From: Thiocystis violacea
Lineage (GTDB): Bacteria > Pseudomonadota > Gammaproteobacteria > Chromatiales > Chromatiaceae
Length of the DNA: 64,000 nucleotides
Reading direction: 5' to 3'
NCBI RefSeq assembly: GCF_016583575.1
Contig: NZ_NRRG01000003.1
Location: forward strand, 62,001 to 126,000
The position numbers and the translations under genes were made by a program. Positions 1 to 16,121 of the stretch are shown one piece after another. Below the pieces are notes generated by a model. That model searched no databases. It was given only the letters and a program-made list of their open reading frames with translations, and was not told where the DNA came from. The first letter of the stretch is position 1, and each line of letters starts with the position of its first letter.

Positions 1-115
1 CAGCGTACCGAAACAGGCTCTCGACCTCATCACGACCATGCCGCGTCTCCAGGGCCTCGAAGACACGGATGATGGCATTCGGACCGACACGTCCTTGATT
101 GTTCTTTTGATTCAC
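1..115 (-). CDS. bchJ: BchJ, 4-vinyl reductase / bacteriochlorophyll biosynthesis accessory protein (5' end only)
   Basis: Only the first 38 codons lie in the window; the gene runs off the left edge. The frame opens with GTG at 113-115, which overlaps the hemN stop codon (GTGA), so the two genes are translationally coupled. The residues RVGPNAIIRV near the start are the usual opening of BchJ-family V4R proteins, which help reduce or handle the C8-vinyl group of chlorophyllide intermediates. The position right behind hemN at the end of the photosynthesis operon fits. The call rests on a short motif plus context, so it is good but not certain. Confidence 0.72.
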   Translation of the reverse strand, partial: MNQKNNQGRVGPNAIIRVFEALETRHGRDEVESLFRYA

Positions 116-1482
116 GCGGATATCCCAAAACGCCACTGATTGCTTCCACAGTCGACCAAAACATCCTGCTCCGCGCAGATACCGTGCAAGACATAGCGCC
201 CCTGGGGCGTGACCCGGATACCGTCCTCCGAGACCTCGACCAAGCCGTGCTCGGCCTTCTTGCAGAGCTGCTCGTATTCCTGGTCCAGATCCGCGGCGGA
301 ACTGGCCGGAAGCCGAAGATTGCACATGAGATGCAGCATCGCCCGACGACGACGTCCGTCGCTCTCGCTCAAGCAACGCCCCCAGGCAATCGGAAACTGA
401 CCATTGTTAAGGCGTTTCTGCCAGAGCTTCAAATCAGACTCGTTCTGGACCAGCGCGTCGGCCATCTCACCGATTCCGCTGGGACCGAAGGCCAGCACCT
501 GCTTCGCTGGCATGGGCGTGTAACCAATCGAGTTGCGGTAGAGTCGGCCCTCGACTTGGGCGTCATACAATTCATCGTCCTCGCGCACGAACACGTCCAG
601 GCCGACCCAGCGATAGCCGGCTTCCGTGAAGGTGCGGACGGCGCGATGGAACAACGCGAGTTTTTCGGTCGCCGAGGGAAGATGGGCCGTGTTGATGGCA
701 TGTTGATGCGGGCGTTTCGCGGGATCATGCGCGTAGCTGAAGCAGGCGACGCGGTCGGGGCCGAGGTCGAGAATCTGCTCCAGCGTCGACTGGAAACCCT
801 GCTCCGTCTGGAACGGCAGACCGTAGACCAGATCCAGATTGATGCTCTCGAAGCCCGTCTCGCGCGCGGTCAGAAAGACGTCACGCACCATGTTCAGGGA
901 TTGCACGCGACCAATGGCGCGCTGCACGTCGACGTTGAGATCCTGTACGCCGAAACTGATCCGCCGAAAACCGAGGCCATAGAGGAGTTCCAACTGGCCG
1001 ACCGAGGAGCGCCGGGGATTGCACTCGATGGAGGTACAGGCATCGGGAGCGAGTTGGAAGTGACGTTCGACGATCTCCATCAAGCGAGCCAGTTGCGGCT
1101 CGTTGAGATGGTTTGGCGTACCGCCTCCGACATGAAGTTGCTCGACCCGGCGTCCCCGCCCGATCCTCTCGGTCACCATGTCCATCTCACGCTCAAGCGC
1201 ATCGAGGTACTGATCGACCTTCTCGATGCTATGCGTCACGGTGGTGTCGCAGGCGCAGTAGAGACAGCGCACATGGCAGAAGGGAACATGGACGTAGATC
1301 GCCAATTCTTCGTCCGTTCGTTGCCGGAGGTTTTCCAGCACGCCCAGGTACTGAGCCTGGGTGAAATGATCCTCCTTCACGAGCCCCAGACTTGACATGG
1401 GGCAACCCTGGGCGGCCAGGCCGTGCGACTCGAGGAATTCTAGCGGAAGACTCGTCGGGAGAGGAGGCGCCATGTCTGTCAC
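112..1482 (-). CDS. hemN: HemN-type oxygen-independent coproporphyrinogen III oxidase
   Basis: This is a radical-SAM enzyme of 456 residues that would decarboxylate coproporphyrinogen III without oxygen, supplying protoporphyrin for heme and bacteriochlorophyll under anoxic growth. The 4Fe-4S/SAM motif CX3CX2CXC is visible at Cys69, 73, 76 and 78 (PFCHVRCLYCAC). The GGGTPN motif and a HemN C-terminal domain follow. The N-terminus lacks the usual RPGPRYTSYP segment of canonical HemN, so it may be a photosynthesis-cluster paralogue rather than the housekeeping enzyme. It lies downstream of puhE in the same direction and its stop codon overlaps the bchJ start. Confidence 0.82.
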   Translation of the reverse strand: MTDMAPPLPTSLPLEFLESHGLAAQGCPMSSLGLVKEDHFTQAQYLGVLENLRQRTDEELAIYVHVPFCHVRCLYCACDTTVTHSIEKVDQYLDALEREMDMVTERIGRGRRVEQLHVGGGTPNHLNEPQLARLMEIVERHFQLAPDACTSIECNPRRSSVGQLELLYGLGFRRISFGVQDLNVDVQRAIGRVQSLNMVRDVFLTARETGFESINLDLVYGLPFQTEQGFQSTLEQILDLGPDRVACFSYAHDPAKRPHQHAINTAHLPSATEKLALFHRAVRTFTEAGYRWVGLDVFVREDDELYDAQVEGRLYRNSIGYTPMPAKQVLAFGPSGIGEMADALVQNESDLKLWQKRLNNGQFPIAWGRCLSESDGRRRRAMLHLMCNLRLPASSAADLDQEYEQLCKKAEHGLVEVSEDGIRVTPQGRYVLHGICAEQDVLVDCGSNQWRFGISA

Positions 1483-1895
1483 CCACCTGGTCAGGTTTAG
1501 CCGCTGTCGTTATATAGGTCTTGCCGCGGGATGCCTACACCGCGACCCTGTCTTGTGGCCTTGATCGCGAGCCGCCACGAAAGACTCGTTTGAATTCGTT
1601 CCCGTGCCCCGTGGATGCCATGCAATCCGCGCTCATCCAGGGCCACCATTGCTTCCTCATCCTAGAAACAGCAACCGCATTTACTGGGCCAGATAAGGCG
1701 CCAGCTTTCCAACCGTAGTCGTAGGATTATACGTTGAGTCGCCCCCAACCTCCAGCGTATCACCGAAGGGGTCGAAAGTTCCCCGATCCGCCAAAATAGG
1801 CGCCTGTTCGGCTCGCAGGATTAAGAACAAACACTACGAATCAATCCGAACCGGTCTTTTGACGGATGTAGGGTATGGATTTCTCAGGAAACAAC
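1483..1895. other. 413-bp non-coding stretch between puhE and hemN
   Basis: No recognisable gene is seen on either strand. In many purple bacteria acsF (the aerobic ring-E cyclase) directly follows puhE; no acsF sequence was recognised here. A leftward frame of about 50 codons beginning MVALDERG is open within the stretch but resembles nothing familiar. The hemN promoter may be here, but no convincing -35/-10 pair was found. Confidence 0.4.
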
Positions 1896-2807
1896 CTAAT
1901 GGCAGCCAGCTCTAACCTGTTCACCACGCTCCCTGGAAGCTGGCTCGAGCGAGCCCGAGCGCGCCGAAGGATAATGAACCAGCAGGCATCCCGAAGGCTT
2001 GTTACCCGAATCGGTCGACGGCGAGCCGCCGTGGTCGGTGTCCATGTGCTTCGGTGGCGGCAAGGCCCAGGCCCACAGCGCCTCGTCCGGCAGCGGGAGC
2101 ACGAGAAACCAATGCTCCAGGATAGCGAGCGCGAGCAGGGTGGCCACCAAAATCAAGCCGATGGCCGGAGAGCCGGTGACCTCCGGCGTCATGGCCGCGA
2201 GCACGATCAGCACATCGATGATTGTAGCCAGGGTCACCGAGACGGGAAACAAGAGGTTCATCCCGCGCTTGGACATATAGGTTTTCAGATAACGCAGATG
2301 TTCGGGCAGCCATTCCTCATTGAGGTTGGGGGCTCCGAGGAAGAGATTCAGCTTCGCGCTCCAGCGCATCAGCCACAGCACGACGAAGGTCCATGTGCCA
2401 ACCTGATTGGGTTCGTCCCAGGAGATCAGAACCAGGAAGAGCACCGTCGCGATGATCAGGAGTTCGTGATAAAGGCTCGTCAGAATCGCCAGCCCAAAGC
2501 GCTTCCAGCCGGAGCAGGATGGTGGGCAGGGCGTATTGCGTGGCCCAGTGACGAATCCGGTGAAGTAGCTCATCTCCAGCACACCCCAGACCACCACGCC
2601 GGCCGAGAAGGCGACGTAGATCGCAAGGACGCTAGTGGATGCGCTGCTCACCACCAGGGCGAAGACGGCGACGGCAAGCACGATGGCTCCGCCGAGCAGG
2701 GTCCAGCGAAAGGTTCGACCCGGCAGATTGTCGAGATAAAGCACGACCCCCGTACTGAACCACCAGAGCCCGAGCGCATACAGAATTGGGAAACCGAAAT
2801 CAGACAT
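1896..2807 (-). CDS. puhE: PuhE, photosynthetic complex assembly protein (DUF3623)
   Basis: This integral membrane protein of 303 residues has about seven hydrophobic segments and is involved in reaction-centre/LH1 assembly in purple bacteria. Recognisable family features include the N-terminal WWFSTG segment, the YHELLI histidine motif and the LNEEWLPEHL loop before the last membrane spans. Homology appears to end near LPDEALWAWAL (about residue 253). The remaining ~50 residues are polar, repeat-free and unlike a PuhE tail, so the original stop may have been lost by a frameshift. It lies 148 bp after puhC, in the same direction. Confidence 0.88.
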   Translation of the reverse strand: MSDFGFPILYALGLWWFSTGVVLYLDNLPGRTFRWTLLGGAIVLAVAVFALVVSSASTSVLAIYVAFSAGVVVWGVLEMSYFTGFVTGPRNTPCPPSCSGWKRFGLAILTSLYHELLIIATVLFLVLISWDEPNQVGTWTFVVLWLMRWSAKLNLFLGAPNLNEEWLPEHLRYLKTYMSKRGMNLLFPVSVTLATIIDVLIVLAAMTPEVTGSPAIGLILVATLLALAILEHWFLVLPLPDEALWAWALPPPKHMDTDHGGSPSTDSGNKPSGCLLVHYPSARSGSLEPASRERGEQVRAGCH

Positions 2808-2955
2808 GGACTAGATCCAACTCTCGGGCAGGTGCGGACCGGAAGATGAGCGGTCAGGCGCTGAACCAGCCGCGACCCTCAGTTCACACAACGTCTGATT
2901 TTGGTCGCGAACGACTGGATGACAGGCGCCTCCAGCCGCGGCCCGACAGGGGACA

Positions 2956-3408
2956 TCATGGCCTGGGTGAAGGCATCAGATCGGCGAAAGCCGCCTGGTT
3001 CGTCTCGCCAAAGGCCCTGAGATCAAGGAGGATTCCGGTGGTCGGATCCTCCAGGGTGAGCATGCCGTTCTCCCGCCGTGCCAAGTGGAAGGGCTCGGAG
3101 ATGGACGCCTGATATCCCTTTCGCTGTCTCTCCATGCTCCTCAACACGCCGCGGATAAAACCCTCCTCGCCAGGCGACAGGGTATGGATCAGTTCTCCCG
3201 TCGCCACATCGTATACGGCAAGCGAGCCATCATCCAAGTCGACGAAACGCAGATCCCGAGACTCGACCTCCGCCGTCACCGGCGCCTGAGGCATCATGAA
3301 CCCTGTCAGGCGCGCGACGCCGATCATGATGATCGTGAAACTCAACAAGGCCGCCACGGCATACAAAACGCCCTTTGGAAAAGGGCGGTGCCCAAACGCA
3401 TCACTCAC
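2956..3408 (-). CDS. puhC: PuhC, photosynthetic complex assembly protein
   Basis: This is a 150-residue protein with one N-terminal membrane anchor (about residues 14-36) and a periplasmic domain containing VESRDLRFVDLDDGS and EEGFIRGVLRSMER, both typical of PuhC. PuhC supports assembly or organisation of the LH1-reaction-centre core complex. It starts 9 bp after the puhB stop codon and is transcribed with puhA and puhB. Length and position (puhA-puhB-puhC) match other purple bacteria. Confidence 0.9.
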   Translation of the reverse strand: MSDAFGHRPFPKGVLYAVAALLSFTIIMIGVARLTGFMMPQAPVTAEVESRDLRFVDLDDGSLAVYDVATGELIHTLSPGEEGFIRGVLRSMERQRKGYQASISEPFHLARRENGMLTLEDPTTGILLDLRAFGETNQAAFADLMPSPRP

Positions 3409-3417
3409 TAGCGGACC

Positions 3418-4089
3418 TCATGAAGATAGGGATTCGCGCTGGGAAGCCAACGCCGTCTCGTGAACTCCCGCCGGCGCCTCATCGGTTGCGTTCGACTCAT
3501 CGCCGAACTCCTCCGCGTAAGCCTTGAGCGCGCCAGCGAGTATCTCGGCAACCTTCCCCGCCTCGGGAATCGCTCGAAACATGGGCTGAGGGGGCGAAAA
3601 GTGCCAGGGACGAACATGCGGCCAGAAAATCATATAGGAAGGGCGTACCGCCTTGGCCAGCAGAAACGGGATATCGCCCGTACCGTCGTCGTAAACCTTT
3701 AGATCCGCCGAGCGTACCTGCTTGAAAGGCACGTTCATCATCATGGGAAGGGCCACGCCAATGCGCATGACCACGCGCCGGCTCGTGATGGTGTAAACGG
3801 TCGTTCGGGCCATGGCCCAACCAAGCAGGGCCAAGGCGCCGACAGCCACGACAGCCAGCACCAGGATCCACGAGACTCCCTGGAAAAGGCTGGCCATGGA
3901 CGGTCCTTCGGACCAGTCCACGGCGATCCGCAAGACCACGAGCACAGCGAAATAAATCGCCACCTTTCGGACATGGAACGCGCGTCGGGCCAGGGCGGTC
4001 CAACGCGGCGCGCCCTGCCAGAGCAACTCCTCACCAGGAGGGAGCTGCTCGGGCAGACCCCGAACGGGCTCGAAGTCGTATTCCTTCAC
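3418..4089 (-). CDS. puhB: PuhB, reaction-centre assembly factor
   Basis: This is a membrane protein of 223 residues. It opens with the PuhB signature [12 protein letters not shown] and [11 protein letters not shown], followed by two to three transmembrane segments (about residues 45-62 and 72-95) and a PH-like domain ([13 protein letters not shown]). PuhB acts as a dimeric assembly factor for the photosynthetic reaction centre. Its ATG overlaps the puhA stop by 4 nt, giving translational coupling. Confidence 0.92.
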   Translation of the reverse strand: MKEYDFEPVRGLPEQLPPGEELLWQGAPRWTALARRAFHVRKVAIYFAVLVVLRIAVDWSEGPSMASLFQGVSWILVLAVVAVGALALLGWAMARTTVYTITSRRVVMRIGVALPMMMNVPFKQVRSADLKVYDDGTGDIPFLLAKAVRPSYMIFWPHVRPWHFSPPQPMFRAIPEAGKVAEILAGALKAYAEEFGDESNATDEAPAGVHETALASQRESLSS

Positions 4090-4868
4090 AGCAGAGGTCC
4101 GGCACGTTCCGCTGTGGCGTAGAGCTTACCGCCGCCGAAGTAGGCACAGACTTTGTCTTCCTCGTAGAGGGTGACCTGATCCGGCTTGGACAGCGCGGGG
4201 ACGTTGGCGAAATGAGCCGCCTTGATCGCCAGCACCTTGATCTTGCGAGCCTTCTTATCGAAACGACAGAAGTTGATCGGCAACAGGGCTTGCTTGCCGC
4301 CCGCGGCGACCTTCATTTCGAGATAACGGATCTGCGGCTCGGAACGGTCGACCCAAACGTCCGTGACGGTGCCAGCGACGACGTCGTCAAGACCCATGAC
4401 GGTCATGCCGCGCGGATCCGGCTCGCCTTCGGCGATCGAGAAATCGGTGGCCACGCGCAGGGGAACGATCTTCGCGACCCCTTCGTAGGTCAGATCGCAA
4501 TGCTTGGCGCGATCCGGAGAGGCGCCTGGACCGACGCCAGCGAGCATGGGATCGCCGATCGGCTCGAAGGGAGCGCCCGGGAAGGGCGCGGACGGTGTCG
4601 CGTTCAGCTTGGCGAGCGGAGCCTCCTGACGCGGCGCCATCACGGTTCCGGCCTTGTGCGGAAGAATAAAGGTCTTGGGCGTGGCCAGATCCGGGAAACC
4701 AACCACCTTGACACGACCGCCGGAACGCTCGGTCCGATCGGAGTCAAGCGGATAGCCTTCCCGCTTGTCCTCGCGGCGGAGATAGATGACGAGTCCAGCA
4801 AAGAAGAACCAGAACGCCCAGATCGTGAGTTGGGCAACATCCATATATTCAGTGATGGCAGCAGACAT
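4086..4868 (-). CDS. puhA: Photosynthetic reaction centre H subunit
   Basis: PuhA caps the cytoplasmic face of the type II reaction centre and shapes the proton path to QB. The 260-residue protein has one transmembrane helix (about residues 11-29) followed by the basic [12 protein letters not shown] stretch. The globular PRC-barrel domain includes [14 protein letters not shown] and YLEMKV, as in other H subunits. The start has a clear GGAGG ribosome-binding site about 8 nt upstream. In other purple bacteria the preceding gene is lhaA; here only a remnant lies upstream. Confidence 0.96.
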   Translation of the reverse strand: MSAAITEYMDVAQLTIWAFWFFFAGLVIYLRREDKREGYPLDSDRTERSGGRVKVVGFPDLATPKTFILPHKAGTVMAPRQEAPLAKLNATPSAPFPGAPFEPIGDPMLAGVGPGASPDRAKHCDLTYEGVAKIVPLRVATDFSIAEGEPDPRGMTVMGLDDVVAGTVTDVWVDRSEPQIRYLEMKVAAGGKQALLPINFCRFDKKARKIKVLAIKAAHFANVPALSKPDQVTLYEEDKVCAYFGGGKLYATAERAGPLL

Positions 4869-4893
4869 AATGTAACCTCCGTAGGAGAAATAG

Positions 4894-5170
4894 CTAACCG
4901 GAACAACCGGCTAGACCGATGCGCGGTGACCGCCCCGAACCATCGAATCCTTTCGCCATGCGCGCGAACGGATCCTTGGCGACCAGCGTGGCGAGAAACA
5001 AAACGCTTTCAATACGATAGACGAACCCATGGTCCGTGGAGAAATCGATCGATGCCGAGCCGATGACACCCTCGCGAGACGTCGACGCTCGATCCGACCA
5101 ATCATCGCCACGTACCCAGGACAACCTCCACAGCCGCGGCCGTGGCTCCAACGGCGCCGAAGCGCCCTGA
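4894..5170 (-). pseudogene. lhaA: Decayed C-terminal remnant of lhaA (LH1 assembly factor, PucC family)
   Basis: Between bchM and puhA, where purple bacteria normally keep a ~1.4 kb lhaA, only about 345 bp remain. One leftward frame reads GRFGAVGATAAAVEVVLGTW and then hits a stop at 5102. It resembles the family's GAWGAVQATAAG...ALGG segment. The next frame continues without a break with HGFVYRIESVLFLATLVA, resembling the final PucC/LhaA helix (VYHIE..LLFATLVA), and ends RIGLAGCSG like the usual FGLAEFPG tail. This indicates a large 5' deletion plus at least one frameshift. The family match is from memory and needs an alignment. Confidence 0.66.
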
Positions 5171-5214
5171 CCCAACCGTCTCGACAACCGCCGAGGACGC
5201 CTTACAGCAACGTC

Positions 5215-10532
<5,318 letters not shown>

Positions 10533-10558
<26 letters not shown>

Positions 10559-12110
10559 CGTAGAGCGTCTCCACAGTAATGGTCTGGATCCCACGTTCCC
10601 CCGCGAACCGCTCGGTGTTACGCCGCGCCTTGCCGCGCACGAAGAAGGGGATCTTTTTCAGTTCCTGCTCGGCTTCCGGTGCCCAAGCCATGACAGTCTC
10701 GTCGGTCGCGACGGAACTCTCCGCCGGCCCCGACCGAGTCTCTTGCGGTTGATCGTTTCTCGCGCCGGGCCCCAGATGCGACGGCGTCGCCGCGTCATGG
10801 AACTCGAAGTCCTCCCGGAACATGGTGATGAGATGCTCCTCGAGCCCCATCATCAAGGGGTGGACCCAGGTATCGAAAATAACGTTGGCGCCCTCGAATC
10901 CCATCTGCGGCGCGTACCTGGACGGAAAGTCCTGAATATGCGCCGGCGCCGAGATCACCGCGCAGGGAATCCCCAGACGCTTGGCGATATGACGCTCCAT
11001 CTGTGTCCCGAGCACCAACTCCGGGTGCAATTCGGCGACCCTGGCCTCCACCTCGAGATAATCATCCGTGATCAGGGGCTCCAGGCCATAGCCCTTGGCC
11101 GCCTCCCGGACCTCGCGGGCGAACTCGCGAGCATAGGTGCCAAGGCCCACGACAGTAAAGCCAAGTTCCTCGGTCGCGATGCGTGCCGCGGCGACCGCGT
11201 GCGTCGCGTCGGCGAAGATGAACACGCGCTTGCCCGTGAGATAGGTCGAATCCACGGACCTCGAGTACCAGGGCATCCTAGACCAAATCGGATCCTTCGT
11301 GGTGTCGACATCGAGCCCAGCGACCCGAACGACTTCCCGAAGAAACTCCCGGGTCGCGCCGATGCCGATCGGCACCGTCTTGACCGTCGGCTGACCGAAC
11401 ATCCGCTCCAGCCAGTGACAGGCCTGGTCGGCCAGCTCCGGGTACATGCGGATGTTGAAGTCGGCCTCCGGAATGCGCAGCAGATCCTCGGGGGAGGCGC
11501 CGAGCGGAGCGACCACATTGACATCGACACCGACGGAGTCCAGCAATCGCGTCACCTCGATGATGTCGTCGCGACAGCGGAACCCCAGCGCCGATGGACC
11601 CAGGAGATTGGCTTTGGGTCGCGCGCCCGACGCACGCAATTCGCGCTCGGAACCAGGGGCCGGCACCTTGCCCTTCAAGAGGCCACGAATCAACTGGTAG
11701 AAGGTCTCGTTCGCCCCCCAGTTCTCCTTCCTCGCATAGGCCGGCAATTCCAGGGACAGCACCGGCACGGGCAGTCCCATGCCCTGCGCGAGCGCGCCCG
11801 GCTGGTCCTGAATCAGTTCGGCCGTGCAGGATTCGCCGATCATGAGAACGCGCGGCTTGAACCGCTCATAGGTCGCCTGGATCGTGGCCTTGACCAGTTC
11901 GGCCGTGTCGCCGCCCAGTTCGCGCGCCTGGAAGCTGGTGTAGCTGACCGGCGGGCGCTGAGCGCGCCGCTCGATCATGGTAAAGAGCAGATCGGCGTAG
12001 GTATCCCCTTGCGGCGCGTGCAAGACCAGATGCACGCCATCCATCGAGGCGGCGATGCGCATGGCGCCGATATGCGGCGGACCTTCGTAGGACCAGAGAG
12101 TCAACTGCAT
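10533..12110 (-). CDS. bchB: Dark-operative protochlorophyllide reductase subunit BchB
   Basis: BchB forms the catalytic heterotetramer with BchN and resembles nitrogenase MoFe subunits. The 525-residue length is typical. The N-terminus [20 protein letters not shown] is the BchB signature, and [14 protein letters not shown] holds a cluster-binding cysteine. The C-terminal helical domain ([21 protein letters not shown]) is complete. It begins 4 nt after the bchN stop. Confidence 0.97.
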
Positions 12111-12114
12111 GACA

Positions 12115-13919
<1,805 letters not shown>

Positions 13920-13976
13920 CTGCTAGGCCGAAATCCGCTTGAGATCCTTCAGATCTTCACCTAAATCGTACGCAGA

Positions 13977-14005
13977 AATCTAGTCCGCTTTCCAGCATGC
14001 GTCAA
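13977..14005 (-). promoter_or_regulatory. Putative sigma-70 promoter of the bchF-puh operon
   Basis: On the minus strand TTGACG (14005-14000), a 17-nt spacer and TAGATT (13982-13977) precede bchF, leaving a leader of about 50 nt. The -35 is 5/6 and the -10 is 4/6 to consensus. The region is shared with the divergent ppsR promoter. Confidence 0.5.
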
Positions 14006-14011
14006 CCAAAC

Positions 14012-14033
14012 TTTACGTAAACCTGACTTGACA
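14012..14033. promoter_or_regulatory. Palindrome and PpsR-like half-match between bchF and ppsR
   Basis: A perfect 10-bp palindrome TTTACGTAAA lies at 14012-14021. Overlapping it, CGT-N12-ACA at 14016-14033 is one base from the PpsR consensus TGT-N12-ACA. The ACA half coincides with the -35 box of the ppsR promoter. This is a suggestive but imperfect match. Confidence 0.35.
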
Positions 14034-14055
14034 ACCCCGTGCGAGGCACCACAAT
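14028..14055 (+). promoter_or_regulatory. Putative sigma-70 promoter of ppsR
   Basis: A perfect -35 box TTGACA (14028-14033), a 16-nt spacer and CACAAT (14050-14055, 4/6) point toward ppsR. Transcription would begin near 14062, about 440 nt before the ppsR start codon, giving an unusually long leader. Confidence 0.5.
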
Positions 14056-14057
14056 AG

Positions 14058-14088
14058 GGGGCATGCCCCTAATCGGGGATCGGCATGC
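14058..14088. promoter_or_regulatory. Nested palindromes at the predicted ppsR transcription start
   Basis: GGGGCATGCCCC is a perfect 12-bp palindrome, and GCATGCC (14061-14067) pairs with GGCATGC (14082-14088) across 14 nt. They overlap the predicted +1 of the ppsR promoter, where a repressor would block initiation. The binding protein is unknown. Confidence 0.4.
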
Positions 14089-14110
14089 AATTCCATCATT
14101 AAATGGGTGT

Positions 14111-14125
14111 TTTCCCTTAGGGAAA
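14111..14125. promoter_or_regulatory. Inverted repeat TTTCCCT-T-AGGGAAA
   Basis: A 7-bp perfect inverted repeat with a single central base lies in the ppsR leader, about 50 bp after the predicted transcription start. It looks like a dimeric operator; no regulator can be named. The rest of the leader to 14498 holds no recognisable gene. Confidence 0.35.
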
Positions 14126-14498
14126 TGACCTGACCAGGGTGCCGATACCCACGCCGGGGCGGAAGTGCCGGACGAGTTCGCGTTCGAGCCAGACAAGGCC
14201 AACGCCGGATTTTCGTCGCCCCCACCTAGAGGGCGCTGTCGGCCGCTTCTCGGTACTTGGGCATCAAGCGAGCAGGTTTGGGCGAGCATTGCGAACAATT
14301 CATTGTAACCAATCTCCAAGGTCGGAGACGCGCCCTGGTATCGAGCCAAGCCATGATGACGACGAAAACCGGAGGCGGACGCCCATCGCGGCAGGCGATG
14401 CGTCGATCAGCCGTGATGGGATCCAGCGAGCCAACCGGCCTGGATCTCCCGCGCGAGGGAAGATCCAAGGGTGCGCCCATGTGGCCGTGGAGGGTCTG

Positions 14499-15947
14499 GT
14501 GGCCGTGAGTCCTTTCAGAGCCCCGAGGGAAAGCCTCGGCGTCCTCGACGCCGAGACAGCCGCGGCCTTGGTCGAGGGTCTGGCCGATATCGCCCTGGTG
14601 ATCGACGCCAAGGGCGTGATCAACGACGTCGCCTTCGGTAGCGGCGACCTGCTGGCGGATTTCGATTCCGACTGGATCGGTCAGCCCTGGCTCTCCACCG
14701 TCTCCCCCGACACCCGCGCCAATCTCGAGGCCCTGCTGGACGAGGCCCGCGAGCAGCCGATCACGCGCTGGCGCCAGGTCAGCCACCGCTCCGCGCGCGG
14801 CGCGGATATTCCCGTCCAGTACCGCGCGCTGCGACTCAAGAAAGGCGGCCCCATCGTCGCGGTCGGGCGCAACCTCCAGGGCATGGCCGCGCTCCAGCAG
14901 CAGCTCGTCGATGCCCAGCAGGCGCTGGAACGCGATTACTGGCGCTTTCGTCAGGTCGAAACCCGCTACCGGCTACTGTTCCGGATGGTCTCCGAGGCCA
15001 TTCTCATCATCGACGCGCCCACGCAGCGCGTGGTCGAGGCGAATCCGGCGGCCGGCCAGCTCCTGGGCGAAACCCCTACCCGGGTGATAGGCCGCCCCTT
15101 CCCGGAGGGCTTCGACACCGAAAGCACCCAAGCCATCAACGGCTTGCTGGCGGGCGTTCGGGCCGCCGGACGCGCCGACGACGTGCGGGCGCGGCTGCTC
15201 GACGGCATGCAGGAATTCCTGGTATCGGCCTCACTGCTCCGGCAAGAGAATGCCGCCTTCCTGCTGGTACGCCTGTCGCCGGTGCTCGCGGAGTCCGCCG
15301 CCACCGCTCTTCCGGACGTCAAGGCCCGTTACCTGCGGGTACTCGAGGACGCGCCGGATTGCGTGGTGATCACCGATTCCGATGGCCGCATCCTGACCGC
15401 CAACAGCACCTTCCTGAGCCTGGCCGAGGTCGCCACGGAGCAGCAGGCGCGGGGCGAGTCGCTCGACCGCTGGCTGGGCCGACCGGGGGTCGATCTCAAC
15501 GTACTCATGGCCAATCTGCGCCAGCACACCACCGTGCGTCTGTTCGCGACCACGCTACGCGGCGAATACGGATCCACCACCGAGGTCGAGATCTCGGCCG
15601 CCGCCGTCCGCAATGGCGAGCGTCCCTATTTCGGCTTCTTCATCCGCGATGTTGGCCGACGTCTCGGCGCCGAACAGCCCGCGAGCCCGGAGCAGACGCG
15701 CTGGCTCGATCAGCTGACGGATCGCGTGGGGCGCGTGCCGCTCAAGGAACTGGTACGCGAGTCCACCGATACCATCGAGCGGCTCTGCATCGAGGCGGCA
15801 CTGCAATTGACCGGGGACAACCGCGCTTCGGCGGCGGAGCTTCTAGGCTTGAGTCGACAAAGCCTGTACGTCAAAATCGACCGTTACGGCATCGTGGCGG
15901 ATCATGCCTCGGAGGCGCCGGGACAGGGCAGGAAGGATCGGTCTTAA
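14499..15947 (+). CDS. ppsR: PpsR/CrtJ-type photosynthesis repressor
   Basis: PpsR represses photosynthesis genes under oxidising conditions through TGT-N12-ACA sites. The protein has three PAS-like regions (LADIALVIDAKG; VSEAILIIDAPTQ; EDAPDCVVITDSDG) and a C-terminal Fis-type helix-turn-helix (NRASAAELLGLSRQSLYVKI). Two cysteines, one in the last PAS and one just before the HTH (IERLCIEAA), could be redox-active as in Rhodobacter PpsR. GGAGGG at 14489-14494 favours a GTG at 14499 or 14505 (482 or 480 residues); the open frame further upstream is not PpsR-like. The partner aerR/ppaA was not recognised nearby. Confidence 0.9.
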   Translation: MAVSPFRAPRESLGVLDAETAAALVEGLADIALVIDAKGVINDVAFGSGDLLADFDSDWIGQPWLSTVSPDTRANLEALLDEAREQPITRWRQVSHRSARGADIPVQYRALRLKKGGPIVAVGRNLQGMAALQQQLVDAQQALERDYWRFRQVETRYRLLFRMVSEAILIIDAPTQRVVEANPAAGQLLGETPTRVIGRPFPEGFDTESTQAINGLLAGVRAAGRADDVRARLLDGMQEFLVSASLLRQENAAFLLVRLSPVLAESAATALPDVKARYLRVLEDAPDCVVITDSDGRILTANSTFLSLAEVATEQQARGESLDRWLGRPGVDLNVLMANLRQHTTVRLFATTLRGEYGSTTEVEISAAAVRNGERPYFGFFIRDVGRRLGAEQPASPEQTRWLDQLTDRVGRVPLKELVRESTDTIERLCIEAALQLTGDNRASAAELLGLSRQSLYVKIDRYGIVADHASEAPGQGRKDRS

Positions 15948-16121
15948 AGCCTCCTCGGTCCGCCCCCTCGCCCGCTTCACAGCCGCCCCGCGCGAGGCGC
16001 GGTCGCCCCCAAATCTGAGTGAGCGCCTGGAGGCCGCGCTTCCAGGTGGACGGATTTGCCCGCGACTGGCTTGGCCGTCGAGGGCGGAGTCAGTCGCGGC
16101 CAGGTGGCCGGTGCAGTCAAG

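Noticed and set aside
184-1395. Long rightward open frame of 403 codons
   Set aside because: It is antisense to hemN, whose radical-SAM motifs are unambiguous; the peptide has the Arg/Asp/Gly-rich look of a shadow frame in GC-rich DNA.
14139-14498. 120 upstream codons in frame with ppsR
   Set aside because: The peptide is Arg/Pro/Ser-rich and unlike PpsR N-termini; a GGAGGG motif marks the later GTG.
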